64,000 bases of DNA from NCBI RefSeq assembly GCF_023715465.1, contig NZ_JAMBOE010000006.1:248001-312000 (forward strand). Reading direction: 5' to 3'. The number at the start of each line of letters is the position of its first letter. Positions within the stretch are counted from its first letter, which is position 1. Source of the stretch: Paenibacillus macerans. Lineage in GTDB: Bacteria > Bacillota > Bacilli > Paenibacillales > Paenibacillaceae. The position numbers and the translations under genes are program-made. Below, one piece after another: positions 57,108-64,000 of this stretch. The notes under the pieces are model-generated. The model had not been told where the DNA came from and searched no databases. It saw only the letters and a program-made list of their open reading frames with translations.

Positions 57108-59642
57108 ATGAGCAAGACGGGATTAACAAGGCAGGATGTGGAGCTGCTGGCGCCGGCGGGTGACTGGGACTGCATGCGGGCGGCGGTGGCGAACGGGGCG
57201 GACGCGATTTTTTTTGGCGTTGAGAAGTTTAATGCCCGGGCGCGGGCGAACAATTTTCGCATGGACGAGCTGCCGGAAATCATGGCGTTTTTGCACAGCT
57301 ATGGGGTCAAAGGGTTTCTGACGTTCAACATTCTTGTGTTCGAGGATGAGCTGAAAGAGGCGCAGGAACTGGTGGAGGCGTGCATCAACAGCGGCGTGGA
57401 CGCGGTGATCGTGCAGGACCTCGGGCTGGTGAAGCTGATCCGCGAAATATCGCCGGATTTTCCGATTCACGGATCGACGCAGATGACGATTACTTCGCCG
57501 GAGGCGGTGGAGTTTGTCAAGCCGTGGAACATGGAGCGGGTCGTTTTGGGACGGGAAAACAACCTGAAGCAGATCAAGGTGATCGGGGAGCAGGCGAAGC
57601 TGCCGATGGAGGTGTTTGTGCACGGGGCGCTGTGTGTGTCATATTCCGGTCAGTGCCTGACCTCGGAAATGTGGGGCGGGCGCTCGGCCAACCGCGGTGA
57701 ATGCGCGCAGGCGTGCCGGCTGCCGTACGACCTTATGGTCGACGGGGAGCAGAAGCCGATGGGCGATGTGGCGTATCTGCTGTCACCGAAGGATTTGGCG
57801 GCGATCGACATTATGCCGGAGCTGATCGAGGCGGGCGTGACCTCGTTCAAAATCGAAGGACGGCTAAAAAGTCCGGAGTACGTGGCGAATGTGGTGAGCA
57901 AATACCGCAAGGCGATCGACCGGTATTTTGATGGGGATGATACGCGGCCTTCCAAGGAGGAGATCCGCGAGCTGCAGCAGAGTTTTTCGCGCGGCTTTAC
58001 GCACGGGTTCCTGGAAGGGACGAACAATAAAAAGCTGGTCGACGGAACGTTCCCGAAAAGCCGGGGCGTGTACCTGGGCCGGGTCGAAAAGGTGCTGCGC
58101 GACGGTGTTGTCTGCAAGCTGGAAGCACCGCTCAAGCGCGGCGACGGGATCGTGTTTGATGCCGGGGATCCGACGAAAAAAGAGGAAGGCGGACGCGTTT
58201 ACGATCTGCGCCGCAAAGGCGTGAAGCACGAGGGCGAGGCCGGCGAGGGCTGGATTGTGGACATCGTGCCGGGCCGGAATGACGTGGATTTGCGTCGGCT
58301 GCATGTCGGCGACCGCATCTGGAAAACGAGCGATCCGGCGCTCGATAAACGGCTGCGCCAAACGTTTGAGACGGACAAGCCGTACCGCGTGTTTCCGGTG
58401 CATGTGCGGGCCGTCGGGCATCCCGGCGGGCTGCTCACCACCTTCTGGACGGATGTGCAGAAGGGGACAATGGTGCGCGTCGACTCGGACCTGGAGCTCG
58501 AGGTCGCGCAAAAACGGCCGATGGACGCCGCGCTGCTCGAAGAGCAGTTCGGGCGGCTCGGCGGCACGGTGTTTCAGCTCGAGAAGCTGGATGCGGAGCT
58601 GCATGGCGACGTCATCCTGCCGATGCGAGAGCTGAACGGCATCCGCCGGCGCGCGGTGGAGCTGCTTGCCGCCGAGCGGCCGAAGCCGCCCGTGTGGACA
58701 CGGGCTTCCAGACCTGCAGCCGCTCCGTCGCAGCGTGTCGCTGCAGCCCGCAGCCCGCGCCGCGCGCCGCGTACGCACGGTGAAGCGCAGCTCACCGTGC
58801 TGTGCCGCAGCCTGCCGCAGGTGCAGGCTGCGCTCGAAGCCGGCGTCTCGTTTGTTTACGCCGACTTCGAATTTATCAAGCAGTTCCCGGCAGCGGTTGA
58901 AGCCGTTCATGCCGCCGGTAAGCAGATCGCGCTGGTCACGCCGCGCATCCATATGCCGGGCGAAAACGGCTACCACAACAACATCCTGCGCCTTCAGCCC
59001 GACGCGGTGCTGGTGCGCAACACCGGGGCGCTGTACTTTTACCTGCGCCACCGCATAGAGAATCCGTCGGCCGTGCACCCGCGGCTGATCGGCGATTTTT
59101 CGCTGAACATCGCCAATCACAAAACGGTAGAGCTGTTCCTGGAGGCCGGCTGCGACATCGTCACGCCGTCCTATGATTTGAACATCCAGCAGATGGTCGA
59201 TCTGCTGCGAGTCAGCCCGACGGCCGACATGGAAGTCGTCATCCATCAGCATCTGCCGATGTTTCATACCGAGCACTGCGTGTACTGCACCTTCCTCAGC
59301 GAAGGTACAGACTACACGAACTGCGGCCGTCCGTGCGAGCAGCACCGGGCATCGCTGCAGGACCGCATCGGCATGTCCCACCCGGTCCGGGTGGATGAAG
59401 GCTGCCGCAACACGGTGTACAACGCGATCGAGCAGTCCGGTGCGGAATATTTGAACCATTTCCTCGAGCTTGGCGTGCCGCGATACCGTGTTGAATTCCT
59501 GGAGGAGACGCCAGAACAGGTATACGAAGTCATCGACCTGTACAACCGTGCTCTGCGCGGCGAAATCAGCGGAACCCAGGTCTGGAAAACGCTCAAAGCC
59601 ACCAACCAGCTCGGCGTCACCCGCGGACAACTTGTGAAGTAA
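57108..59642 (+). CDS. U32 family peptidase-like protein (DUF3656-containing)
   Basis: An 844-residue protein. The N-terminal TIM-barrel-like U32 domain (VELLAPAGDWDCMRAAVANGADAIFFGVEKFNAR) carries the signature region EVFVHGALCVSYSGQCLTSEMWGGRSANRGECAQACRLPY, whose cysteines suit an Fe-S cluster. The middle part resembles DUF3656. The C-terminal third has a second barrel-like region and more cysteines (HTEHCVYCTFLSEGTDYTNCGRPCEQH). Relatives include RlhA and TrhP, which hydroxylate RNA rather than cleave protein, so RNA modification is as likely as proteolysis. AGGAGG 7 nt upstream sets the ATG. Confidence 0.88.
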   Translation: MSKTGLTRQDVELLAPAGDWDCMRAAVANGADAIFFGVEKFNARARANNFRMDELPEIMAFLHSYGVKGFLTFNILVFEDELKEAQELVEACINSGVDAVIVQDLGLVKLIREISPDFPIHGSTQMTITSPEAVEFVKPWNMERVVLGRENNLKQIKVIGEQAKLPMEVFVHGALCVSYSGQCLTSEMWGGRSANRGECAQACRLPYDLMVDGEQKPMGDVAYLLSPKDLAAIDIMPELIEAGVTSFKIEGRLKSPEYVANVVSKYRKAIDRYFDGDDTRPSKEEIRELQQSFSRGFTHGFLEGTNNKKLVDGTFPKSRGVYLGRVEKVLRDGVVCKLEAPLKRGDGIVFDAGDPTKKEEGGRVYDLRRKGVKHEGEAGEGWIVDIVPGRNDVDLRRLHVGDRIWKTSDPALDKRLRQTFETDKPYRVFPVHVRAVGHPGGLLTTFWTDVQKGTMVRVDSDLELEVAQKRPMDAALLEEQFGRLGGTVFQLEKLDAELHGDVILPMRELNGIRRRAVELLAAERPKPPVWTRASRPAAAPSQRVAAARSPRRAPRTHGEAQLTVLCRSLPQVQAALEAGVSFVYADFEFIKQFPAAVEAVHAAGKQIALVTPRIHMPGENGYHNNILRLQPDAVLVRNTGALYFYLRHRIENPSAVHPRLIGDFSLNIANHKTVELFLEAGCDIVTPSYDLNIQQMVDLLRVSPTADMEVVIHQHLPMFHTEHCVYCTFLSEGTDYTNCGRPCEQHRASLQDRIGMSHPVRVDEGCRNTVYNAIEQSGAEYLNHFLELGVPRYRVEFLEETPEQVYEVIDLYNRALRGEISGTQVWKTLKATNQLGVTRGQLVK

Positions 59643-59647
59643 ATACG

Positions 59648-59689
59648 AAGGGAGTCTACAGCAGTTCTAACTGCTTAGGCTCCCTTTTT
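59648..59689 (+). terminator. Terminator after the U32 gene
   Basis: A long stem starts AAGGGAGTCTA and AGCAGTT on the left, pairing with AACTGCT, TAGG and CTCCCTT, followed by T5. Confidence 0.85.
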
Positions 59690-59831
59690 GTATGCACAAA
59701 ATTTTTCGCCATGCGGAGAAATCATCGCATCACAGAAAATAGCAGAACAATCCGGCGTTATCTTAGGCCGGGTCGTTCGTTATTCGACGGGGTTCTTCCT
59801 TTACACAACTTTTACGCTGGCTTAACTCATC

Positions 59832-59860
59832 TGATATTGAATGTGTCAGTGACATAAAAT
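59832..59860 (+). promoter_or_regulatory. Sugar ABC operon promoter with operator
   Basis: TGATAT (59832-59837), 17 nt, TAAAAT (59855-59860). The perfect palindrome TGTCA-G-TGACA (59844-59854) abuts the -10, a likely site for the regulator encoded at 63028. Nothing else was seen in 59690-59952. Confidence 0.45.
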
Positions 59861-59952
59861 ACGCTTTTTTTAGGCCAGGCCCTGGTCCGGAAAAATGAGC
59901 GCTCGCCGGCACCGAAATGGTCTGCAAAATAGCGAAAAGGAATGATGCATAA

Positions 59953-61242
59953 GTGTCTCGAAAGAAGGCTGGGTTAAAACATGGGTATTCCGTTCTTGCA
60001 GTAATGCTTTGTATGGCTTTGCTGTTCGGCTGTTCCAGCCAGGCAGCCCCCGAGGCTGAGCAGGCTTCAAATCCAATTACCTTCTGGTATGACAAAACCG
60101 GGGTAGCAGGCGAAGCCATTGAACAAACGATCAACAGCTTCAAGCAAGCTCACCCGGAGCTTCAGGTAAATTCCGTCTATGTGGCAGACTTGACCGTTGG
60201 CGGCGGGCAAAAGCTGCTGTCGGCGATTGCCGGAGGAACAGGTCCTGATGTCGTCTTCTTCGACCGCTTCCAGATTGCCTCCTGGGCCGAGCAGGATGCA
60301 TTAACCGACCTCACGGCACTCATGGAGCAGAATGGGGTTGATTCCAGCCGTTTCTATCCGGCTGCATGGAATGAAGTTGTTGTGGACGGCAAGATATTTG
60401 GGATGCCTGTAACCACCGACGGGCGCGTGCTGTTTTATAATAAGGATCACTTTAAGGAAGCGGGCCTGAACCCGGACAATCCCCCACGCACGATTGAAGA
60501 GCTGGAGCAAGCGGCGGCACAATTGGACGCCAAATCGGCAGACGGCAATCGTGCGGCCTTCGTTCCTTGGGCCGGACAGGGCAATTTCTACACATGGGGC
60601 TGGACCTTCGGTGGCGAGTTTTACAATCCCGATACCGGAGAAGTCACAGCCAATGACCCGAACATTGTCGCTGCGATGCAATGGATTCAGGATTATGCCA
60701 ACGCTCATGATGTGACAAAATTCAGCGCGATTACGAGCAACGCCCAGCTTGATCCGTTCGCCGCCGGTCAGATCAGTATGGAGGTGGGCAACAATCTGCT
60801 TGTATCGACGATTAAGAACAATAACCCTGACTTGAATTACGGGGTAACTCCTATTCCTGCCCCCGCAGGGCTTGAATCTACGACATGGTCTGGCGGCTAC
60901 AGCGTGGTGATCCCCCGGGGCGCGAAAAATGTGGAAGGCGGATTTGAGCTGGTGAAGTATTTTGCCGAAGACACAGCTCAGGAATTCATGGCGGGAGCTT
61001 ATCTGTCCGTGGTACCTGAGGTGAACGAAAAGGTGTTTGCCGATGATCCGGTCAGCCAACAAATTTTGGGGTTGCTCGATATCGCACACTGGCGTCCGGT
61101 GATCTCTCAAGGACAGCTTCTGTGGAATGAGCTGCAAAGCGGCCTGGAGACGGCCTATAACAATAAAGCGAATCCCCGGGATATCCTGAACGATATTACC
61201 GCCAAGGTCAACGAGGCGCTAAAACAGGATCGGCAACATTAA
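59953..61242 (+). CDS. Sugar ABC transporter substrate-binding lipoprotein
   Basis: A 429-residue family 1 solute-binding protein. The lipoprotein signal has lipobox LLFGC (Cys about residue 27), then ITFWYDKTG and a typical two-lobed sugar-binding fold (GTGPDVVFFDRF, FGMPVTTDGRVLFYNKDHFKEAGL, WSGGYSVVIPRGAKNVEGGFELVKYF). The sugar is unknown. The GTG start has AAAAGGA 11 nt upstream. First gene of a transporter operon that lacks its own ATPase in the window, as is usual where a shared MsmX-type ATPase serves many permeases. Confidence 0.93.
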   Translation: MSRKKAGLKHGYSVLAVMLCMALLFGCSSQAAPEAEQASNPITFWYDKTGVAGEAIEQTINSFKQAHPELQVNSVYVADLTVGGGQKLLSAIAGGTGPDVVFFDRFQIASWAEQDALTDLTALMEQNGVDSSRFYPAAWNEVVVDGKIFGMPVTTDGRVLFYNKDHFKEAGLNPDNPPRTIEELEQAAAQLDAKSADGNRAAFVPWAGQGNFYTWGWTFGGEFYNPDTGEVTANDPNIVAAMQWIQDYANAHDVTKFSAITSNAQLDPFAAGQISMEVGNNLLVSTIKNNNPDLNYGVTPIPAPAGLESTTWSGGYSVVIPRGAKNVEGGFELVKYFAEDTAQEFMAGAYLSVVPEVNEKVFADDPVSQQILGLLDIAHWRPVISQGQLLWNELQSGLETAYNNKANPRDILNDITAKVNEALKQDRQH

Positions 61243-61255
61243 AGGGACGGAAAAG

Positions 61256-62140
61256 ATGACACGCTTCCTGAAGAAAAATGCCGCCGGCTGGTTTTTTGCT
61301 GCACCCTGGATCGCAGGCCTGCTGATTTTTTACCTTTACCCGCTGCTAAGCTCGATCTATTTAAGCTTCACCTCCTACAGCATTCTGAAACCCGGCAGTT
61401 TTGTCGGGCTTCAGAATTACCGCCAGCTTATGGCGGATAAGGTATTTTGGCAGTCGGTAGCCAACACGCTTTATTTTGCCGCTGCCTTTGTCCCGCTTAG
61501 CATCGTCAGCAGCCTGATCCTGGCTCTGCTTTTGAATATGAACATCAAAGGGAGGGCCATTTACCGAACGCTGTTCTTTCTGCCGACGCTTGTTCCGCTC
61601 ATTGCCAAGGCGATCATTTGGACTTGGCTCTTGCATCCGCAATATGGTGCCATCAATAATGTGCTTGCGGCGTGGGGCATCGAAGGACCGGCATGGTTGA
61701 ACGACGAAAACTGGTCCAAGCCCACTCTCGTTCTGATCGAGCTATGGAGTGTCGGGCAGATTATGACCATCCTTCTTGCCGGGCTGCAGACGATTTCGCG
61801 GGATTATTATGAAGCCGCCGAGGTTGATGGTGCCCGCTGGCACCGAAAGCTCTGGCATATTACACTGCCGCTGATGACTCCTGTTATTTTTTACAATCTG
61901 GTCATGGGAATCGTTGGCGCGCTGCAGGTATTTTCCCTACCCTACAGCCTGACTGCCGGCAGCGGTTCGCCATCCCGCTCCTTGATGTTCTATGTCATGT
62001 ATCTCTATGATAACGGCTTTCTGTATCTCAAAATGGGCTATGCCTCAGCCATGGCCTGGATTCTGTTTGTCATTACACTATTGCTGACGATAGTTATAAC
62101 TGCTTCCTCTAGAAAATGGGTTCACTATCAAGGGGATTAA
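61256..62140 (+). CDS. Sugar ABC transporter permease (MalF/UgpA type)
   Basis: A 294-residue inner-membrane permease with six helices. The first begins GWFFAAPWIAGLLIFYLYPLLSSIYLSF. The EAA loop for the ATPase is DYYEAAEVDGARWHRKLWHITLPLMTPVIFY. The start is 14 nt after the binding-protein stop, within GGGACGGAAAAG context. Partner of the following permease. Confidence 0.95.
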   Translation: MTRFLKKNAAGWFFAAPWIAGLLIFYLYPLLSSIYLSFTSYSILKPGSFVGLQNYRQLMADKVFWQSVANTLYFAAAFVPLSIVSSLILALLLNMNIKGRAIYRTLFFLPTLVPLIAKAIIWTWLLHPQYGAINNVLAAWGIEGPAWLNDENWSKPTLVLIELWSVGQIMTILLAGLQTISRDYYEAAEVDGARWHRKLWHITLPLMTPVIFYNLVMGIVGALQVFSLPYSLTAGSGSPSRSLMFYVMYLYDNGFLYLKMGYASAMAWILFVITLLLTIVITASSRKWVHYQGD

Positions 62141-62152
62141 AGGGGGGATTTC

Positions 62153-62989
62153 ATGAGCCACAACATTGGCAAGTTAATCCGGCGTGTCCCTGTCTATATC
62201 CTTCTGTGGAGCTGTCTGATCCTGTTTGTCGGGCCGTTTCTGTGGATTGTATCGACCTCCTTCAAACAGGATTCGCAGCTCTTTACGGATCCGTTAAACC
62301 TGCTGCCTCATCCGCTGGTTTGGTCGAATTATCCGGACGCGATAGAACGAAGTTCGTTCTGGAATCTGCTCAAGAATACCATTGTGGTCACCTCCTTCAC
62401 CACGCTTGGTGTTGTCGTGACCTGTCCGCTGGTGGCCTACAGCCTGGCCAAGCTTCGCTGGAAGGGCCGGAGCGTGTTGTTCGCCGTTACCGTCAGCGTC
62501 ATGATGGTGCCGACCCAGGTTACCATGATTCCTGAATTTATTCTTTTTCACAAGCTGGGCTGGATCGGGACCATATTGCCTATCATTATTCAACCTGTCT
62601 TCGGGGTACCGGTTTATATATTCATGCTGCGCCAATTTTTTCTTGGACTGCCCACGGAACTTCAGGAAGCGGCACGCATCGATGGAGCAAGCGAGCTGCG
62701 AATCTATGCACAGATTATGCTTCGCGCCGCGTTGCCTGCCGTGCTGTCCGCCGGTTTGTTCCAATTCATGAGCAGCTGGAATGACTTTCTCGGCCCGTTG
62801 CTGTACCTGAATGATCCCGCGCAATATACACTCTCGCTGGGACTGCAGCAATTCCAGAGCGACGAAACCATGGAATGGAGCCTGCTGATGGCGGCCTCTA
62901 TTTGTATGACGCTTCCGCTTGTCGTGCTTTATTTCTTGCTGCAAAAGACCTTTATTCAAGGAATTACGTTCACTGGGATTAAAGGTTAG
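62153..62989 (+). CDS. Sugar ABC transporter permease (MalG/UgpE type)
   Basis: A 278-residue permease with six helices. The N-terminal start of the MalG group is VYILLWSCLILFVGPFLWIVSTSFKQ. The EAA loop ELQEAARIDGASELRIYAQIMLRAALPAVLSAGLFQFMSSWNDFLGPL is intact. AAAGGGGGGAT upstream of ATG 62153. Forms the membrane channel with the preceding permease. Confidence 0.95.
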   Translation: MSHNIGKLIRRVPVYILLWSCLILFVGPFLWIVSTSFKQDSQLFTDPLNLLPHPLVWSNYPDAIERSSFWNLLKNTIVVTSFTTLGVVVTCPLVAYSLAKLRWKGRSVLFAVTVSVMMVPTQVTMIPEFILFHKLGWIGTILPIIIQPVFGVPVYIFMLRQFFLGLPTELQEAARIDGASELRIYAQIMLRAALPAVLSAGLFQFMSSWNDFLGPLLYLNDPAQYTLSLGLQQFQSDETMEWSLLMAASICMTLPLVVLYFLLQKTFIQGITFTGIKG

Positions 62990-63027
62990 CCGCACCAAAA
63001 GACCATACGGAACAGGAGGAATCGCCG

Positions 63028-64000
63028 GTGAGAGCGCTGCAGCTCAAGAACAGTAATCTTCTCTATCTGCAAATGGCGGAAGAAATTATGGAGATCATCC
63101 GGGAACGGAACATTCAGCCCCATGAACCTGTTCCTTCGGAGGGTGAGCTTGCGAGACAATTTGGCGTCAGCCGGATGACCAGCAAGTTGGCCTTGAACCA
63201 GCTTGCCGAACAGGGCATCGTCTACAGACTGCCAAGAAGGGGGACCTTCCTGGCGGAATCCCCCGCCGTGGATCGCCAGGATCACCCTGCGGGGAAATCC
63301 CGCTCTTTTGCGGCCGTTCCTCCGCCGCCGGAGCAGAGCAGCCGCAAAATTGCCATCGTCCTGCCTCATTTGTCCGACTATACTTCGCGGATATTAACAT
63401 CCGTTGATCGGGAAGCCAGAAAGCACGGCTGCGAAATCATGTTCCGAATGAGCTGCGGCAGAGAAGACGAGGATCAATGCCTGAGTGAGTTGACCGCAGG
63501 CGGCATTGACGGCATCATTTTGTTTCCGCAAGGTCGTAAAACGTGCAGCGACCAGGTGCTGAAGCTGAAGCTGGACAAATTTCCACTCGTCATTATCGAC
63601 CGGATTTTCCGTGAAATTCAGATTGACTGTGTTCATCATGATCATTTTAAAGGCTCGTATATGATGGCCAGGTATTTGATAGACAAAGGCCATCGGCACA
63701 TCGGTTATATCACCACCCCTCCCAGCGGCGTCACAAGCCTGGAGGACCGCTATCAGGGATACATCCAGGCCCTGCTGGACCATGGCATAGCCGTCAATCA
63801 CAGCCAGTTGTTGATCCGCAGCGAGGAGTGCGACCTCATGCAGCTCAAAAAGCTGCTTCCCGAACAGGTGGATTTCCTTCGGAACAATCCCCGGATGACA
63901 GCGGTGATGTGCGGAGATGATCACATCGCGGGTTCCGCCATGTACACAGCACTGCAGCTTGGCATCTCCGTGCCGGAGCAATTGTCCGTCGTCGGCTTCA
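63028..64000 (+). CDS. GntR/LacI-type transcriptional regulator, partial (runs past the window end)
   Basis: 324 codons are visible with no stop. An N-terminal GntR winged helix (YLQMAEEIMEIIRERNIQPHEPVPSEGELARQFGVSRMTSKLALNQLAEQGIVYRLPRRGTFLAE, about residues 14-78) is followed by a Pro/Ser linker. A periplasmic-binding-like sensor domain starts at about 112 (KIAIVLPHLSDYTSRILTSVDREARKHG...GIDGIILFPQ). This is the AraR-like architecture. GTG 63028 is set by AGGAGGA 7 nt upstream. It probably senses the sugar carried by the ABC system just upstream. Confidence 0.9.
   Translation, partial: MRALQLKNSNLLYLQMAEEIMEIIRERNIQPHEPVPSEGELARQFGVSRMTSKLALNQLAEQGIVYRLPRRGTFLAESPAVDRQDHPAGKSRSFAAVPPPPEQSSRKIAIVLPHLSDYTSRILTSVDREARKHGCEIMFRMSCGREDEDQCLSELTAGGIDGIILFPQGRKTCSDQVLKLKLDKFPLVIIDRIFREIQIDCVHHDHFKGSYMMARYLIDKGHRHIGYITTPPSGVTSLEDRYQGYIQALLDHGIAVNHSQLLIRSEECDLMQLKKLLPEQVDFLRNNPRMTAVMCGDDHIAGSAMYTALQLGISVPEQLSVVGF

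Overview
The window is a chromosomal segment of a low-GC-phylum (Firmicutes) bacterium with a moderately GC-rich genome. It is most likely Paenibacillus or a close relative. The gene content and order support this: hpf-secA-prfB, a contiguous argCJBDFGH cluster, a yhbDEF-type bactofilin locus, ftsEX next to an EnvC-like M23 protein, ctpB and a MinJ-like PDZ protein, uvrBA, a dgk-dck pair, and an SLH/DUF5704 surface-protein pair. AGGAGG-type ribosome binding sites and frequent GTG/TTG starts fit the same group. Identification is by reading only; no database search was run.

Layout. 1-7.4 kb: a VanZ-like protein, a secreted protein, hpf, secA, prfB (with the +1 programmed frameshift) and a YitT-family protein. 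7.7-8.4 kb: a PIG-L deacetylase (minus). 8.5-17.5 kb: arginine biosynthesis argC-J-B-D-F-G-H. 17.6-19.8 kb: a chemoreceptor. 20.3-22.5 kb: a MerR-like regulator and two bactofilins, the first frameshifted. 22.6-23.9 kb: a CynX/NimT-type MFS transporter. 24.6-25.3 kb: a putative nuclease-winged-helix protein. 25.9-27.4 kb: a VanW/G5 protein. 27.6-33.7 kb: the division and cell-wall cluster ftsE-ftsX-M23-ctpB-minJ-like. 34.3-36.7 kb: a second copy of the nuclease-winged-helix gene, interrupted by a complete 1.8-kb IS200/IS605 element. 37-40 kb: a GNAT acetyltransferase, a truncated LicT-type antiterminator, a formylglycine-generating enzyme and a PTS EIIA gene behind a RAT/terminator switch. 40.6-42.3 kb: flagellar stator genes (minus). 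42.6-48 kb: uvrB and uvrA. 48.4-50 kb: a siroheme sulfite/nitrite reductase (minus). 50.3-55.4 kb: a DUF2759 protein, an SLH protein and a large exported protein. 55.5-59.6 kb: dgk, dck and a U32 protein. 60-64 kb: a sugar ABC transporter and a GntR/LacI-type regulator cut by the window edge.

Intergenic DNA is unusually rich in dispersed repeats. At least four families were recognised. A is TGCAAAAGTGCA-ended, with two copies. B is about 205-210 bp of short palindromes, with three copies. C is 133 bp with TAACGGAC ends, with two copies of identical length. D is 168 bp with 12-bp terminal inverted repeats, with one full copy, one copy split by a B element, and one remnant.

The most interesting parts are these. 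First, two paralogous PD-(D/E)xK-like nuclease + winged-helix genes each sit directly behind a conserved 19-nt leader motif and a structured terminator. Second, one of them carries an IS605-type insertion placed so that excision would exactly restore its reading frame, and the element's TnpB guide would address the empty site. Third, a RAT antiterminator target lies near an antiterminator gene truncated to its RNA-binding domain plus a PRD stub.
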